A stretch of DNA of 64,000 nt from Sophora flavescens. Its lineage: Eukaryota > Streptophyta > Magnoliopsida > Fabales > Fabaceae. Below, one piece after another: positions 46,780 to 58,600 of the stretch. The translations under genes were made by a program, and so were the position numbers. The DNA is taken from positions 77,621,836 through 77,685,835 of the forward strand of contig CM061063.1 of NCBI GenBank assembly GCA_030762895.1, given 5' to 3'. Each line of letters opens with the position of its first letter. The first letter of the stretch is position 1. The notes beneath the pieces were generated by a model. It saw nothing but the letters and a program-made list of their open reading frames with translations. It was not told the DNA's origin and ran no database searches.

Positions 46780-48987
46780 TTATGTTTCTGAAAAACTGAT
46801 CAAGTCCAAGCTATGCTTGCACTTGGTTAGAGGTAGGGACTTGGTTAAGGCATCTGCTGGATTATCTTCTGTTGAAACCTTGTCAACAGCAATCTCCTTT
46901 GCCTCAATTGCATCTCTGATGAAATGTAATTTAATGTCAATGTGTTTGGATTTGTCATGGTAAACCTGATGTTTGGATAAGTGAATGGCACTTTGGCTGT
47001 CACTATAAATTGTAACACAGTTTTGTGGAACTCCAAGTTCACCAATAATCCCTTTTAGCCACATTGCTTCTTTGACTCCTTCAGTAAGGGCTATGAACTC
47101 TGCTTGTGTTGTTGATAAAGCTACCACTGACTGCAGAACTGATTTCCAACATATAGCAGTTCCAAACATGGTAAAAACATAGCCAGACAGTGACTTTCGG
47201 TTATCAACATTTCCAGCATAGTCTGAATCCACATAACCTGTGATGGCATCTTGAGCATGATGGTGTCTTTTAAATAGTAGACCAGATTTTTGGGAGCCAT
47301 TTAGGTATCTTAGTATCCACTTCATTGCTTGCCAATGAGGTAAACCAGGATCAACCATAAATCTGCTCATCACATTTACTGCATAAGCTAAGTATGGCCT
47401 GCAACACACCATTCCATACATGATACTTCCAACAGCATTCGCATATGGAATTACTGCCAATTTATGCCTTTCTTTTTCTGAGGTTGGCCCTTGCTTTGTT
47501 GAGAGTTTATCAAGTTGTCCTAGAGGTGTTCCAACTGGTTTTGATTCATGCATTCTAAACCTTCTTACCACCTTCTGTATGTAGCCTTGCTGAGACAGAA
47601 AAAGCTCTCCAGATTTCCTGTTTCTGCATATATCCATTCCAAGGATCCTCTTGGCTTCTCCAAGCTCCTTCATATCAAATTCTGATTTCAGCTCAGCCTT
47701 GATCCTTTGAATTTCAGACTTCTTAGATCCTGCAAGAAGAATGTCATCAACATATAACAATAGATATATAATCACTTCAGCATTTTCCTTTAGGAAATAC
47801 ACACAACTGTCATAGTTGCATATTTGGAAACCAATCTGCATCATGAAACTGTCAAATCTTTTATTCCATTGCCTATGACTTTGCTTAAGACCATATAAGG
47901 ACTTCTTTAATAGGCAGACCTTATTTTTGTCTTTAACAAAGCCCTCGGGTTGATGCATATAGATGGTTTCTTCTAAATTTCCATGAAGGAAAGCAGTCTT
48001 GACATCTAACTGTTCTAGTTCAAGATCAAATTGAGTGGTTAAAGCAAGGAGAATCCTTATTGAGCAATGTTTAACTACTGGTGAGAAGATCTCATTGTAG
48101 TCTATGCCCTCAACTTGAGAAAACCCTTTTGCCACAACCCTTGCTTTGAATCTAGTATTGTTGTTGCTTTGAGCATCTTCCTTTCTCTTGAAGATCCACT
48201 TGCAACCTACAATCCTTTGTCCTTTAGGTGGATCAACTAGAGTCCAGGTGTTGTTTTGTTCAAGAGATTTCATTTCCTCTTCCATTGCTTTCATCCATTC
48301 CTTCTTGTATCTGTCTTTGACTGCTTCAGTGAAGTTGTTAGGCTCACAATCTTGACCTTCTTCCCCTATGCTCAAGGCATAGCATATGAGGTCTGCTTGT
48401 GCATATCTCTTTGGAGGGACTATATTTCTCCTTGCTCTGTCTCTCACAAGATTGTAGTCACTTGTAGCTGGTTGGGATTGTTGTTGATCCTCAGGTTCTG
48501 TTTCATCTTGTGCTGCTACATTCTCCTTTCTTATTGGTGGCAGCTCCACCTCAAATTGAGAGGTCTCTGGAGCATTTGTTGGAGTGTCTGGCTTATCCTT
48601 TGACAGCATGGCCATTCTAGTCTCATCAAAGACTACATCTCTGCTGATTATACATTTTGGTTCTCCCGGATCTAGTCTCCACAGTTTGTAGCCTTTGACT
48701 CCAGTGGGATAACCAATGAACACACATCTTGTTGCTCTGGCAGCAAGCTTGTCTTGTTTAACATGTGGAAAGGCTAAAGCACCAAATATTCTCAGGTTGG
48801 AGTAGTCTGCAGGTTTGTCTCTCCAAATTTCTATAGGGGTTTTGAACCCTATAGCAGATGATGGACATCTATTGATGAGATACACTGCTGTTACAGCAGC
48901 ATCACACCAGAAACTCTTTGGCAGACCAACACTCAATATCATGCATCTTACTCTTTCCAAAATTGTTCTATTCATTCTTTCGGCCAA
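46780..48987 (-). pseudogene. Copia integrase end, RT and RNase H
   Basis: A 735-codon open frame. It begins at MAERMNRTILERVRCM, the end of the integrase core, followed by the GAG-type FIGYPTGVKGYKLW near codon 95. RVT_2 RT follows from about codon 230 (EQNNTWTLVDPPKGQR, VKTAFLHGNLEETIYM, the catalytic YVDDILLAG near codon 405). RNase H is at the end (GYVDSDYAGNVDNRKSLSGY, YSDSQSAIHLSKH, DIKLHFIRDAIE). It copies element RNA to DNA in intact relatives. The frame before it is closed by a TAG at TPQ*NGLAERM near 48994, where family members read Gln. Confidence 0.9.
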
Positions 48988-48993
48988 GCCATT

Positions 48994-49413
48994 CTACTGT
49001 GGAGTACCTGCAACTGTTCTATGCCTTCTAATTCCTAGCTTCCTGCAAAAGTTGTTAAACTGCTCTGAAAGATATTCCAGGCCATTGTCAGTCCTTAAAC
49101 ACTTAAATTCGGTTCCAGTTTTAGTTTCTATTTCAGCATACCAGTTTTTAAATTTCTCAAAGGTTTCAGTCTTGTTCTTAAGTATATAAATCCATACTCT
49201 CCTAGAATAATCATCAATAATAGTCAGGAAGTAATAACCACCTCCATGAGTCATGATTCTAGCTGACCCCCATAAATCTGAGTGAGCATATTCAAATATG
49301 GATTTAGTGGTGTGTTGTGCAGTATTGAAACTAGCCCTATGAGCCTTGCCTAGAATGCAGTGATCACAGAAGTCTAATTTACCTATTTCATCATGGTTTA
49401 GGAGGTTCTGTTT
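48994..49413 (-). pseudogene. Copia integrase core, between two stops
   Basis: This joins the gag-protease frame to the RT frame. It encodes GAG-pre-integrase tail and integrase core: FCDHCILGKAHRASF, FEYAHSDLWGSAR, YYFLTIIDDYSRRVWIY and CLRTDNGLEYLSEQF, with the D-D residues of the catalytic triad. A TGA near 49412-49414 starts it and a TAG near 48994 ends it. Confidence 0.88.
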
Positions 49414-50730
49414 TCATAATTCTTTTAGACCTTTCTCACTAACATGGCCAAGCCTCATGTGCCATAATCTGGTTTTATCTATAGGGATCTGACTAGCTAC
49501 TGAGGCTTGGGCTATTACAGTAGATCCATCTAAGATATAGAGACCATTCCTTTTGATGCCTTTAATTATTACTTTGTTGTTCACAGAAACTTTAAGCATA
49601 CCATGTTCAATGTTAGTTATGTGACGTAAGCTATCAAACATGCTTATGGAAAGTAAATTTCTCTTCAGTTCTGGTACATACCTGACCCCTGTGATTATGG
49701 TCTCTTGTCCATTATACATCTTCAATCTGATTGTGCCTAATCCCTGAACCTTGCAGGGCTTGTTGTTTCCCAGCAAGACAACTCCACCATCTTGAAGATT
49801 TAAAGACTCGAAATAGTCTTTTCTTGGACACATGTGATAGGTGCACCCAGAATCCAGCACCCAATCTTTTTCTGATGCTGAATTTGACAGCACTAAGGCT
49901 TCTGTAGATTCATACCCTGAGGACTCATAACCTGATGAGACAATTGCTGCATCACCAGATTGTTGGTCTATCTTTAAACCTTTATTCTTCCTCTCAGGGC
50001 ATTCCCTTTTGAAATGACCCTTCTTGTGGCAGTGGAAACATTTGTACTTGGATCTATCTTGAATCCTTGACTTTGATATGTGCTTTCCTTGTTTTCCACT
50101 TCTCTTGTCATGTCTTCCTCTCATAACACTCAGGCTTTCTGCATTGCTTTCTGCTCTTGCTTCTCGTTTCTTTTGGAATTCTTTTGTCCTTATGGATGAT
50201 TGTACCTCATCAAGAGTGATTGTTTGGTCTCTTCCAAACAAAATCGCATCCTTGAAGTGTTCATAGGAACTTGGCAATGCACTCAACAGAATCAGTGCCT
50301 TATCCTCATCATCCATCTGAACTTCAAGATTCTCAAGATCATCAAGAATCTTGTTATAGTCTGCAATCTGCTCTGCAACTGACTTGTCTTCACTCATCTT
50401 GAATGAGAAGAGTTGTTGCTTCAAGAATAGTCTATTTGCCACGGATTTGGTCATATACAAAGATTCCAGTTTCAGCCATAGAGCAGCTGCAGTAGGTTCT
50501 CTAGCTACTTCTCTTAAAGGTTTGTCTCCAAGGCACAGGATAATGATGCTTCTTGCCTTGTTTATGAGCTCCCTTTTCCCAGCAGTTGTGAGAGTGTTTG
50601 ATAGAGCTGCCTCACCCTTGAGAGTGTCCCCAAGACCTTGTTGAACAAGCACTGCCTGCATCTTGACTCGCCATAATCCAAAATCGTTTGTGCCAGAGAA
50701 CTTTTCAATGTCAAACTTTGTTGAACTCAT
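49414..50730 (-). pseudogene. Copia gag and protease
   Basis: A 438-codon frame beginning MSSTKFDIEKFSGTNDFG, the usual start of Tork/Ivana-type gag. Gag runs to about codon 210. A CCHC knuckle CFHCHKKGHFKREC is near codon 235 and the aspartic protease motif WVLDSGCTYHM near codon 292. LWHMRLGHVSEKGLKEL marks the GAG-pre-integrase region, where a premature TGA stops the frame. Only this stop and the TAG near 48994 seem to separate it from an uninterrupted polyprotein. Confidence 0.9.
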
Positions 50731-50759
50731 GCTGAGATGCTTCTTCTTTCAGTTTTCAG

Positions 50760-50788
50760 TTTCTCCTTTTCCCCACAGACGGTGCCAC
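50760..50788 (-). promoter_or_regulatory. Copia primer-binding-site candidate
   Basis: On the minus strand TGGCACCGTCTGTGGGGA lies two bases inside the 5' LTR. It does not match the tRNA-Met site of the SIRE element, so another tRNA is implied. I do not assign which. Confidence 0.6.
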
Positions 50789-51367
50789 TTGTTGTGGTTA
50801 AAGCACTGAAACACACACAAGAACAAGATCACAGTAATAGGCAACAGAAACAGAATTGAAAACAGAATCACAGAACAAGAAAATTATAAAGTAGAAAGAG
50901 AAAAGAAAGATCAACACCAAGAGATAACGTGGTTCAGCCGATGGGGCCTACGTCCACGGGAAGAGAGCAAAGTCTTCACTATGATTGAAAGAGTTACAAG
51001 ATCAAGCTTCAAACTTCACAAGAATTTTACACTAGGCCCTTGAATTCCCTGCTGAGACACAGTCACAAGCTCCCTAGTTCTACCACTCTTGTTCTCACCA
51101 AAACTCCTTGATCTAGGCCTAACTCTTTATGATTAGAGATAAAGGAAAGATTACACAGTTGAATACAAAATCACACACTCTAATCCTACCATACACATGT
51201 ATATATATAGATACGAAATGAGCTTTAGCTGCCAAGTTTCATTCTCCAGGCCATAACAGAATTCTGTTTGTGCACCAACTGAAAAAACTGTTTTTGCCGC
51301 CAAGGAGCATTTTGCTTGTAACTGAATTTTGCTTGTAACTGAATTTGTTTTTGAGACATTATCAACA
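50789..51367 (-). repeat. Copia 5' LTR
   Basis: It is 579 bp. An 18-bp tandem duplication (TTTGCTTGTAACTGAATT, about 51308-51345) is absent from the other LTR and accounts for the length difference. Confidence 0.92.
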
Positions 51368-51372
51368 AGAAT

Positions 51373-52594
51373 GATAGAATCTTTCTTACAAGTATCTTAT
51401 TGTTATAGCTTCTGCACTATCAAGGTGGTGTGTACTCTGCACTCGGCACAATATAACTAGGGCCAGAGAGCCCAATAGAGAATCCATAACAAAGAAGATA
51501 CCAATAGAATAGAAGACGCGTGGAGACGAAGAAATTAACGGGAATGAGAGAAAGAGAATGAAAGGATACAAAGAAAACAAAGACGAGAATTGCACATGGC
51601 TATGGAAGGGTATGAGATTTCTGCTTTCGTGCACATAAAGAGACTAATTTACTTGCATTTCAAGCATATGATTTGCTTTATTTTATTTATTACCCTCTCA
51701 TTAAAAAGAGAGCATCTATGCAGCTAAGTGGATTCTTGCTTTTCCTTTCTTTTTCCCAAGAATTCATATAATTGAAACTAAAATTTGATACATCTCATTT
51801 GATAATATAAACTGATCCACCGACTAATGAGCTTTAGTTCAATGGAATTTCTAAGCTCTATCGAAAAATAAAAACTGATATGCTCAACTGTACAAACACA
51901 TATAGGACTATGCATTCTCTCTCTCTCTGCCCTACAAATATATGGAATAATTTTTTTTTACCCACAACAGCATATTTTTCAGCTGCTGCTGCAAAATACT
52001 AATTTGGTTTTTCTTTCTATGTAAGGGAAATATTTGTCTGATGCAATAAGTAAGTATCTAGAGTAACTGAGGGCGTGTTTGGATAAATAATTTAGTTAAG
52101 TGCTTATCATATGAGAGTTTATAATCTCGTATAAGCTCTTTTTTAACTAATTTCATAAGTTTGTGTGATGGGCATTTCTTTTTTTGGAAGGGGGATATTA
52201 AAGGGACGAGTATCTGCATCCAACTCAAGTATATATTCATCTGTGGGGTCATAATTAGCAACTTTAATGGCCATTAGTCCTTCATCCACACTGTTGTAAC
52301 TAATTTTTATTAAACTAATTTAACATAATAGATAATACCAAAAGTGGGGAAAAAAAGGAGATAAAATTTCGTCTAATATTTTTATTGATTTAGACAAGCA
52401 TTGATTGGTATACTTATTCTGGTACTGGTAGCAGTTAGAGGAACTGCTTAAAAGCTGAGTGAAGAAAATTAAAATAAAATAAAATAGTAGTAGTAACTGT
52501 AGTAATGCATATAAGTGGAGCAAAAGAATCAACAAATATGCTCTCACATCACATGTTTCAAGCTCTTTATATTAATCTAATACTCTCACTTAGC
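51373..52594 (+). other. Upstream region of the subtilase gene
   Basis: No gene is seen; an 82-codon minus-strand frame near 51386-51634 has no recognisable motif. A (CT)n run lies at 51918-51930. A segment from 52074 (GGCGTGTTTGGATAAATAAT, TAAGTGCTTATCATATGAG) looks like one end of a MITE without a clear partner. It may contain the promoter and enhancers of the protease gene. Confidence 0.4.
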
Positions 52595-52602
52595 CTATAA
52601 AT
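52595..52602 (+). promoter_or_regulatory. TATA box of the subtilase gene
   Basis: CTATAAAT lies 58 bases before the chosen ATG. Transcription about 30 bases downstream would start near 52625. That is after the in-frame ATG at 52609 and before the one at 52660, and so decides the start. Confidence 0.6.
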
Positions 52603-52659
52603 GGATGGTTGCATGAGCAGCTCTCTTCATTAGCAGTACTTCATCTCATCTCATCTCCA

Positions 52660-55600
52660 ATGGAGTGTCTTATTCAACTCCTTCATCTTTTCTTTCTAGC
52701 TTCTCTTCTTATCTGCAGTACAGCAATTTCAAATGATCAAATTCCAAAGGTTTATACATATATGATATATCCCTCTTTTTTACTTTTTATCTCATTTTGT
52801 TATGGCAGAATCAGCCAATTAGCTTCTCTTATTTTCTGCAGCCTTATATTGTTTACATGGGAAATTCAGCACCAAACAGCATTGAGGTAGAAGGCCAAAT
52901 ACCTGAATCAGCTCATTTGGAGCTATTGTCATCAATTATTCCAAGGTGACAAACTTCAGCACCATCATCATTATCATCTAATTTACACCATGGACTTTTA
53001 AATATAATCATCATTGAAACCAATTTAACTGATGAAACTAACATTTTCTCAGAAGAGAGAGTGAAAGGATAGCTCTAATCCACCATTTCAGTCATGCCTT
53101 TAGTGGGTTCTCTGCCATGCTTAAAGAGAGTGAAGCTTCTGCACTGTCTGGTATTTGATCTTGTCTGCTAGCTCTTTTTCCTTTTGTCTGTTCCAAGTTC
53201 CTAACTTACATGATTCTTTGACTTTTCTACCGTTTTATTATGAAGGCATTGTCAATTTACAGATAACAAATTTAAACCTTTTAAAGAGAAATCATGAGGC
53301 ATAGGGTCATGGCCCTTGCCTCCATTCTAGTTAGTATCTAAACAATAATACAATTCATATATTTTTATTGATAAATATTTTATTAAATGTTTCGGTAATA
53401 ATTTGGCTAATTTTAAATATTTTCATTTTTTTTTTGAATTTAGAAAAAAGAAATTGATTTAAAATATCCATTTTTATAATGTGTCTTAAGAATCCAGAAA
53501 ATTTCATTCGTAAATAATGTGTTTATTATCTTGAAAGGTGATATATTTAATTAATAATAAAAACGCATTTTTCTTAGATTTTTAAATGTTTTCCCGTGCC
53601 ACACTTAATTATGATAATTAATTTAATTTCTCTTATATATTTTTATTTAAGGAGAGAGTCATAATAAGCCTTACATGTGAGAGGGGAGAGGGGATAAAAG
53701 AATGAAAAAGAGATGAATTGTATTACAAGGATTTAAATACATGCACTCGTCACTTCAAGGGAGGTGATATATTTTATTTTATATACACAACAGTTGCATT
53801 TTAATTACTAGTCAAATTTACTTCCAAAATTTTGTACTTTTCTATAAGTATTATATATAAGTAACTTGATGATATTTTTTTAAAGTGAATATGCACATAC
53901 GAAAGACCTTATATCGTCCTTTTGAGACGGTTCAATTAGATAAGCTATGAAACATGAATCGTAAAAGCACATATTCAAATCTCCCGAATACATTCTCCTT
54001 TTCCTAATTTTTTCTCCCTCTTCCCCTATCCATACAAGACTTCTTATAAGCCTCCACCGAAAAAAAAAACTTATATCAAGATGTAACAATATTAAAACAG
54101 TAACTTTAATTAAATCGAGGGTATCAATCAAATAATTTTATAAAAATATTGGTGTTGTCCCCTTTGAGGTAACTATTGCTATGTTATTTGCAAACAGGTC
54201 GCGATGGTGTGGTGTCAGTGTTCCGAGATCCAATTCTTCAGTTGCATACAACGCGATCTTGGGATTTCTTGGAATCAGATTTGGGAACGAAGCGTCGTGG
54301 CACTCCTACATACCAACATTTATCAACTGATATCATCGTTGGTGTCATAGACACTGGTAAGAGATAACAAAAAAGAAATTAAAGGATTTTGTGTTTACAA
54401 TTTTATATTTTAATAAAAAAAATATTTTTAAATCTTTAACAAATTCTTTAAAATAATTTATTAACGAAATCTAAAGTTAAAAAAAGCACATGTGTTTAAG
54501 AGTTGCTCTGTCGTACCAATTTAGGACAATGTGTGTCACAATCCTACACTCTATGTTCTAAATGGTCAATAAGACTTATCGTAGTATAAAAATAATTAAC
54601 ATAGTTTTGGGTTTTGAAAATTAGATTTGATATTTTGATATGCTTTTGTATCAGGTTTGGGTCACGCCTCAAGTAGTCCTCGGTTCAGTATCACACATTA
54701 TTTTAAAACCCATTATATTTGTATTGATATTATTTAATTTTAAATATATCTTAATTCTGTTCTTTTACAATTGTATACCTTAACTATATAAATATCCCTT
54801 TAAAAAAAACTATATAAATATTCAATTTATAGTGAAGTTAATCCAATTCCAGTCTAATCATCTTAGAGTCATGAACGAACCGAGTTTAAACCCAATAAAA
54901 TAACCTAATTAAAATATTAAATTAGATCCCAATCAAGTTAAACAGAATGAAAGCTCTTTTTTAATTTGGCTTTGTCTGAGTCCAATAATTAGGAGTTGCT
55001 ACTTGCTTTTATTACTTTTTCAAATGTCTTTATTCTAACTGAGTTTTTATTTTATTGTGACTAATTCAAACCTTGCACTTTACATTAAAGAAAAAGAAAG
55101 GAAAAACACCGACTAAGTTTTGGAAGAGAATACATGAGTGTTTAGTGTTGGTTAATGTCACTATTAGTTTTATATCATCAAATATGAAAAATCATGTTTT
55201 TATTTAAAATATTTTTCCCATATCCTAAAGATCAGTAAAATATCGAATGCGCCTTGTACTTTAGAAAAATTAAAGAGATTCTTTTTATAGAGTTTAATGT
55301 AAAGTAAATATTGAGTTCCCATGAGACAACTCATTTAGTAGAGTTGGACAAATGTCAAATGTTAACTAGTATCATAAGAATTTTAACTAATTAATTACTA
55401 AAATTTTATTAAAACTTATTTTCTAAAGAGTTAAAGTTACAGCGTGAGCCACAAAGGCTTCATTAATATATTTTTTAGACAGGTTCATTAAAATTAGTTT
55501 GACATATAAACTTGGACACATAATAAACATCTCATCAAATATAGTAGGAGGAACCAATAACATGATACCACAAGGTATGGTCCAAGTGGCTAGCAGCTTA

Positions 55601-58600
55601 GACCTTTTAACCACATGTACAGGATTCGAATCCTTGTTAGAGGAATTGTCCCTTAACTGGTACTCTATATCCTCATGGGATTAGTCCTACGGTTATTGGT
55701 AATGGAGATATCCTGGGTTCCATCCCGGAAAAAAAAAAAAACAATAACATGATTTATCACTCTCACTACTGTTTTTATTTGGCGATTCACCACTCTTCCC
55801 TTGTGGTTGAGGCCAAATTGGCAGTTGCAGCATCAACATCTGTAGTATGTAATGGCAACTCATTGTGGCCCGCAACTAGCTGTTATGTTCACAAGCACAA
55901 TAATTATTCAATCAAAATATCACTTTATGCATTAACCAAAAAAGTAAAATAAAAATAAAAATTAAATCCGTTTATGCCAATTGAAACCTTTATTTTAGGA
56001 CCCAAAAAAAACCTTTATTTCATAACTTGCTGTATTATTTATGTCATATGGGTTTGCTTTAAGCAGTGTGTATTTTTTATGTACAAAGCAGAGGACCTGA
56101 GGCTGGCCTCTTAAATGCATACATCTCTAGTGATGCTTAATGTTGAGTTTAGAAAGTGAAAGTTAGAGAAAGAAAAGAAGTTATATCGTGTAAGTGTGTA
56201 AGTGTGTAACTGTAACCATTTCGTATCACCAGTCCTAACAAGTATTGATAACAAAGTGGGGCATGGGATAGCTGTTAGAGTGAGGTGAGAAATAACTAGC
56301 AGTTATCATTTTGGTTTAATTGTATTTTTCGTCCCTCAACTTTTTCAATTGTGCGATTTTGGTCCTTCAAAAATTTTATTTGCACATCTCATCCCTCAAT
56401 TTTTGCAATTGTACAATTTTGGTCCCTCAAAAATTCAAGTGCACATTTAGTCCTCTAATTTATCGAATTGTGCAAAATTAGTCATTTCGTCCATGACTAG
56501 TCAATGTGCAATCAAATTTTTGAGGAACCAAAATCGCACAATTTTAAAAGTTGAGGGATGAAATATGCAATTAAAATTTTTGAGGGACCAAAATTGCACA
56601 GTTGATAAAATTGAGGGACCAAAAGTGCAATTAAAATTTTTGAGGGACCAAAATCGCACAATTGAAAAAATTGAGGGGCCAAAAGTGCAATTAAGCCTAT
56701 AATTTTTAATTGTAGTTATGATTACATCATATTTAATATAATAGCAGAAAAATGTGGTTAATGTGACTGCAATTGCAAGCATATGATTGTGGAGAAATTA
56801 ACCGTAACATTGCAGTCACTTTTAAACCTTTTAAGCATTGCATTCAATTTCCTGTAGCAAAACTACCTACAAAGTGGGGAAATCCTGAGGCACATGGAAC
56901 TTCCCATTAGTGTGGCCACTCACCAGAAACCTCCCTTTCTCTCTTACAATTGAATGATTATTGACTAGTATGTAAGAGTGAAAACCCAACTCTTCATTTT
57001 GAACCCTCTTTAAAGCAATGTGGAACATTTCATAATATTAAAATGTAATCAGCTCCCTGGCTTCATGTGCTGTCACAATTTTTTAATACTTTCCTTACTG
57101 AAAAAGCCTTCATAAACTTCATCCCTTACTGATCCCTTAAGGATCCATAAATTATAAAGACCATACTGTAGAGATTGCATGTCACATATTATGAACAAAT
57201 TGTTTGAATATTATTCAATTATGTCAAGCCTATGTCTATTCTTCATCAAGGGATATGGCCGGAGTCTCCAAGTTTCAGAGATGATGGTATAGGGCAGATT
57301 CCTTCAAGATGGAAAGGAGTATGCATGGAGGGTCATGATTTCAAGAAATCCAATTGCAATAGGTAAATGTTTCAAGAAAAAGCTCATATCTATTTATAAA
57401 ATCTTTCAATTATCATATTTTGACACTGGCAAATTTGCAAATTTATTGCAGAAAATTGATAGGTGCAAGATACTACAATAACCAAGTTACATCAGGTAGC
57501 AACCAGACTCATACTGAGGGAGCCAAAGGTTCCCCAAGAGATTCTGTTGGACATGGGACTCACACTGCATCAATAGCAGCTGGTGCCCATGTCAACAATG
57601 CTAGTTATTATGGTTTAGCAAAAGGAACAGCAAGAGGTGGTTCACCTTCTGCTAGACTTGCTGCCTACAAAGCATGCTCAGAAGAAGGCTGCTCTGGTGC
57701 CACCATACTAAAGGCTATTGATGATGCAATTAGTGATGGAGTAGATATAATCTCAATCTCTATTGGACTTAGCTCAGTATTCCAATCAGACTTTTTAAAT
57801 GATCCCATAGCCATTGGAGCATTTCATGCAGAACAAATGAGGGTCATGGTGGTATGCTCAGCTGGGAATGATGGTCCTGATCCTTACACAGTTGTGAACA
57901 CAGCACCATGGATATTTACAGTTGCAGCTTCTAATATTGATAGGAACTTCCAATCAACTATTGTCCTTGGAAATGGGAAAAGTTTCCAAGTAGGTTTCTT
58001 GCTCTATGCTTCCAAGCCAAATAAAGTAAGGTAGAATTCTTAGCATGATTTCTTCTATAAGTACCAAAAACATTATTTTTTTCCTCCTTTGTTTATGCTG
58101 TCAGGGTACAGGCATTAACTTCTCAAACCTTACTCGTTCGAAGATGTATCCTCTTGTCTATGGGGAGGAAGTTGCTGCAAAATTTGCCCCAGCATCAGAA
58201 GCTAGGTACCTAATTGGGATTATTCATATCGTATTATTGTCATCCTTTTTAACCTTAAATAACTGAAAGTTCCACTTATCATTTCATGTCTCACAATTTT
58301 GCTTGTCATTTTCTTTTGCCTATAGCTTATGAATTCATTCGGTCAACTCAAAGTAGATATATTCAAATATAAACCAGTAGGCCATAACATTGATATATAC
58401 CAGCAACACTGAAGCAATGGTTTTACACATTTTATATTAGGAGCACTAATACAGTAATACTAGTTAGCAGCATGCAGCTATAAGGCAGGCATTAAAGATT
58501 CTAATAACAAAGTATGTTAAACTTTTGCTGAAATGCAGGAACTGTTACCCTGGATCGCTAGATTACAACAAGATTGCAGGCAACATTGTTGTTTGTGTTA

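Larger units (their letters stand above)
46152..51372 (-). mobile_element. Copia retrotransposon, minus strand, two LTRs, nearly intact
   Basis: The element (46157-51367, 5211 bp) has LTRs of 561 and 579 bp and an AGAAT duplication (46152-46156 and 51368-51372). It is organised gag, protease, integrase, RT, RNase H. Two in-frame stops split the polyprotein. The LTRs differ at roughly a dozen to fifteen sites plus an 18-bp duplication, about 97-98% identity by eye. This points to a fairly recent insertion. A primer-site candidate and purine tract are present. The Copia lineage was not assigned. Confidence 0.92.
54357..57250 (+). other. Intron 4 of the subtilase gene, enlarged by repeats
   Basis: This 2894-bp intron separates the Asp exon from the next. 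It holds a SINE (55567-55741) and a MULE-type foldback (56313-56697). The rest is AT-rich without an open frame. Other introns of the gene are 81-1047 bp. Confidence 0.8.

Noticed and set aside
52609..52659. In-frame upstream ATG for the protease
   Set aside because: It lies only 7 bases after the TATA box, before the expected transcription start. The ATG at 52660 gives a clean signal peptide.
55575..55640. A functional tRNA gene at 55575-55640 (good B box)
   Set aside because: It has no cloverleaf, a long body after the B box, an A-tail and a 12-bp target duplication, so it is a SINE.
57420..57451. Use of the ATG at 57420 as the start of a shorter protease
   Set aside because: It lies in intron 5. 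The exon starts at 57452 after TTGCAG, and upstream exons supply the propeptide and Asp residue.
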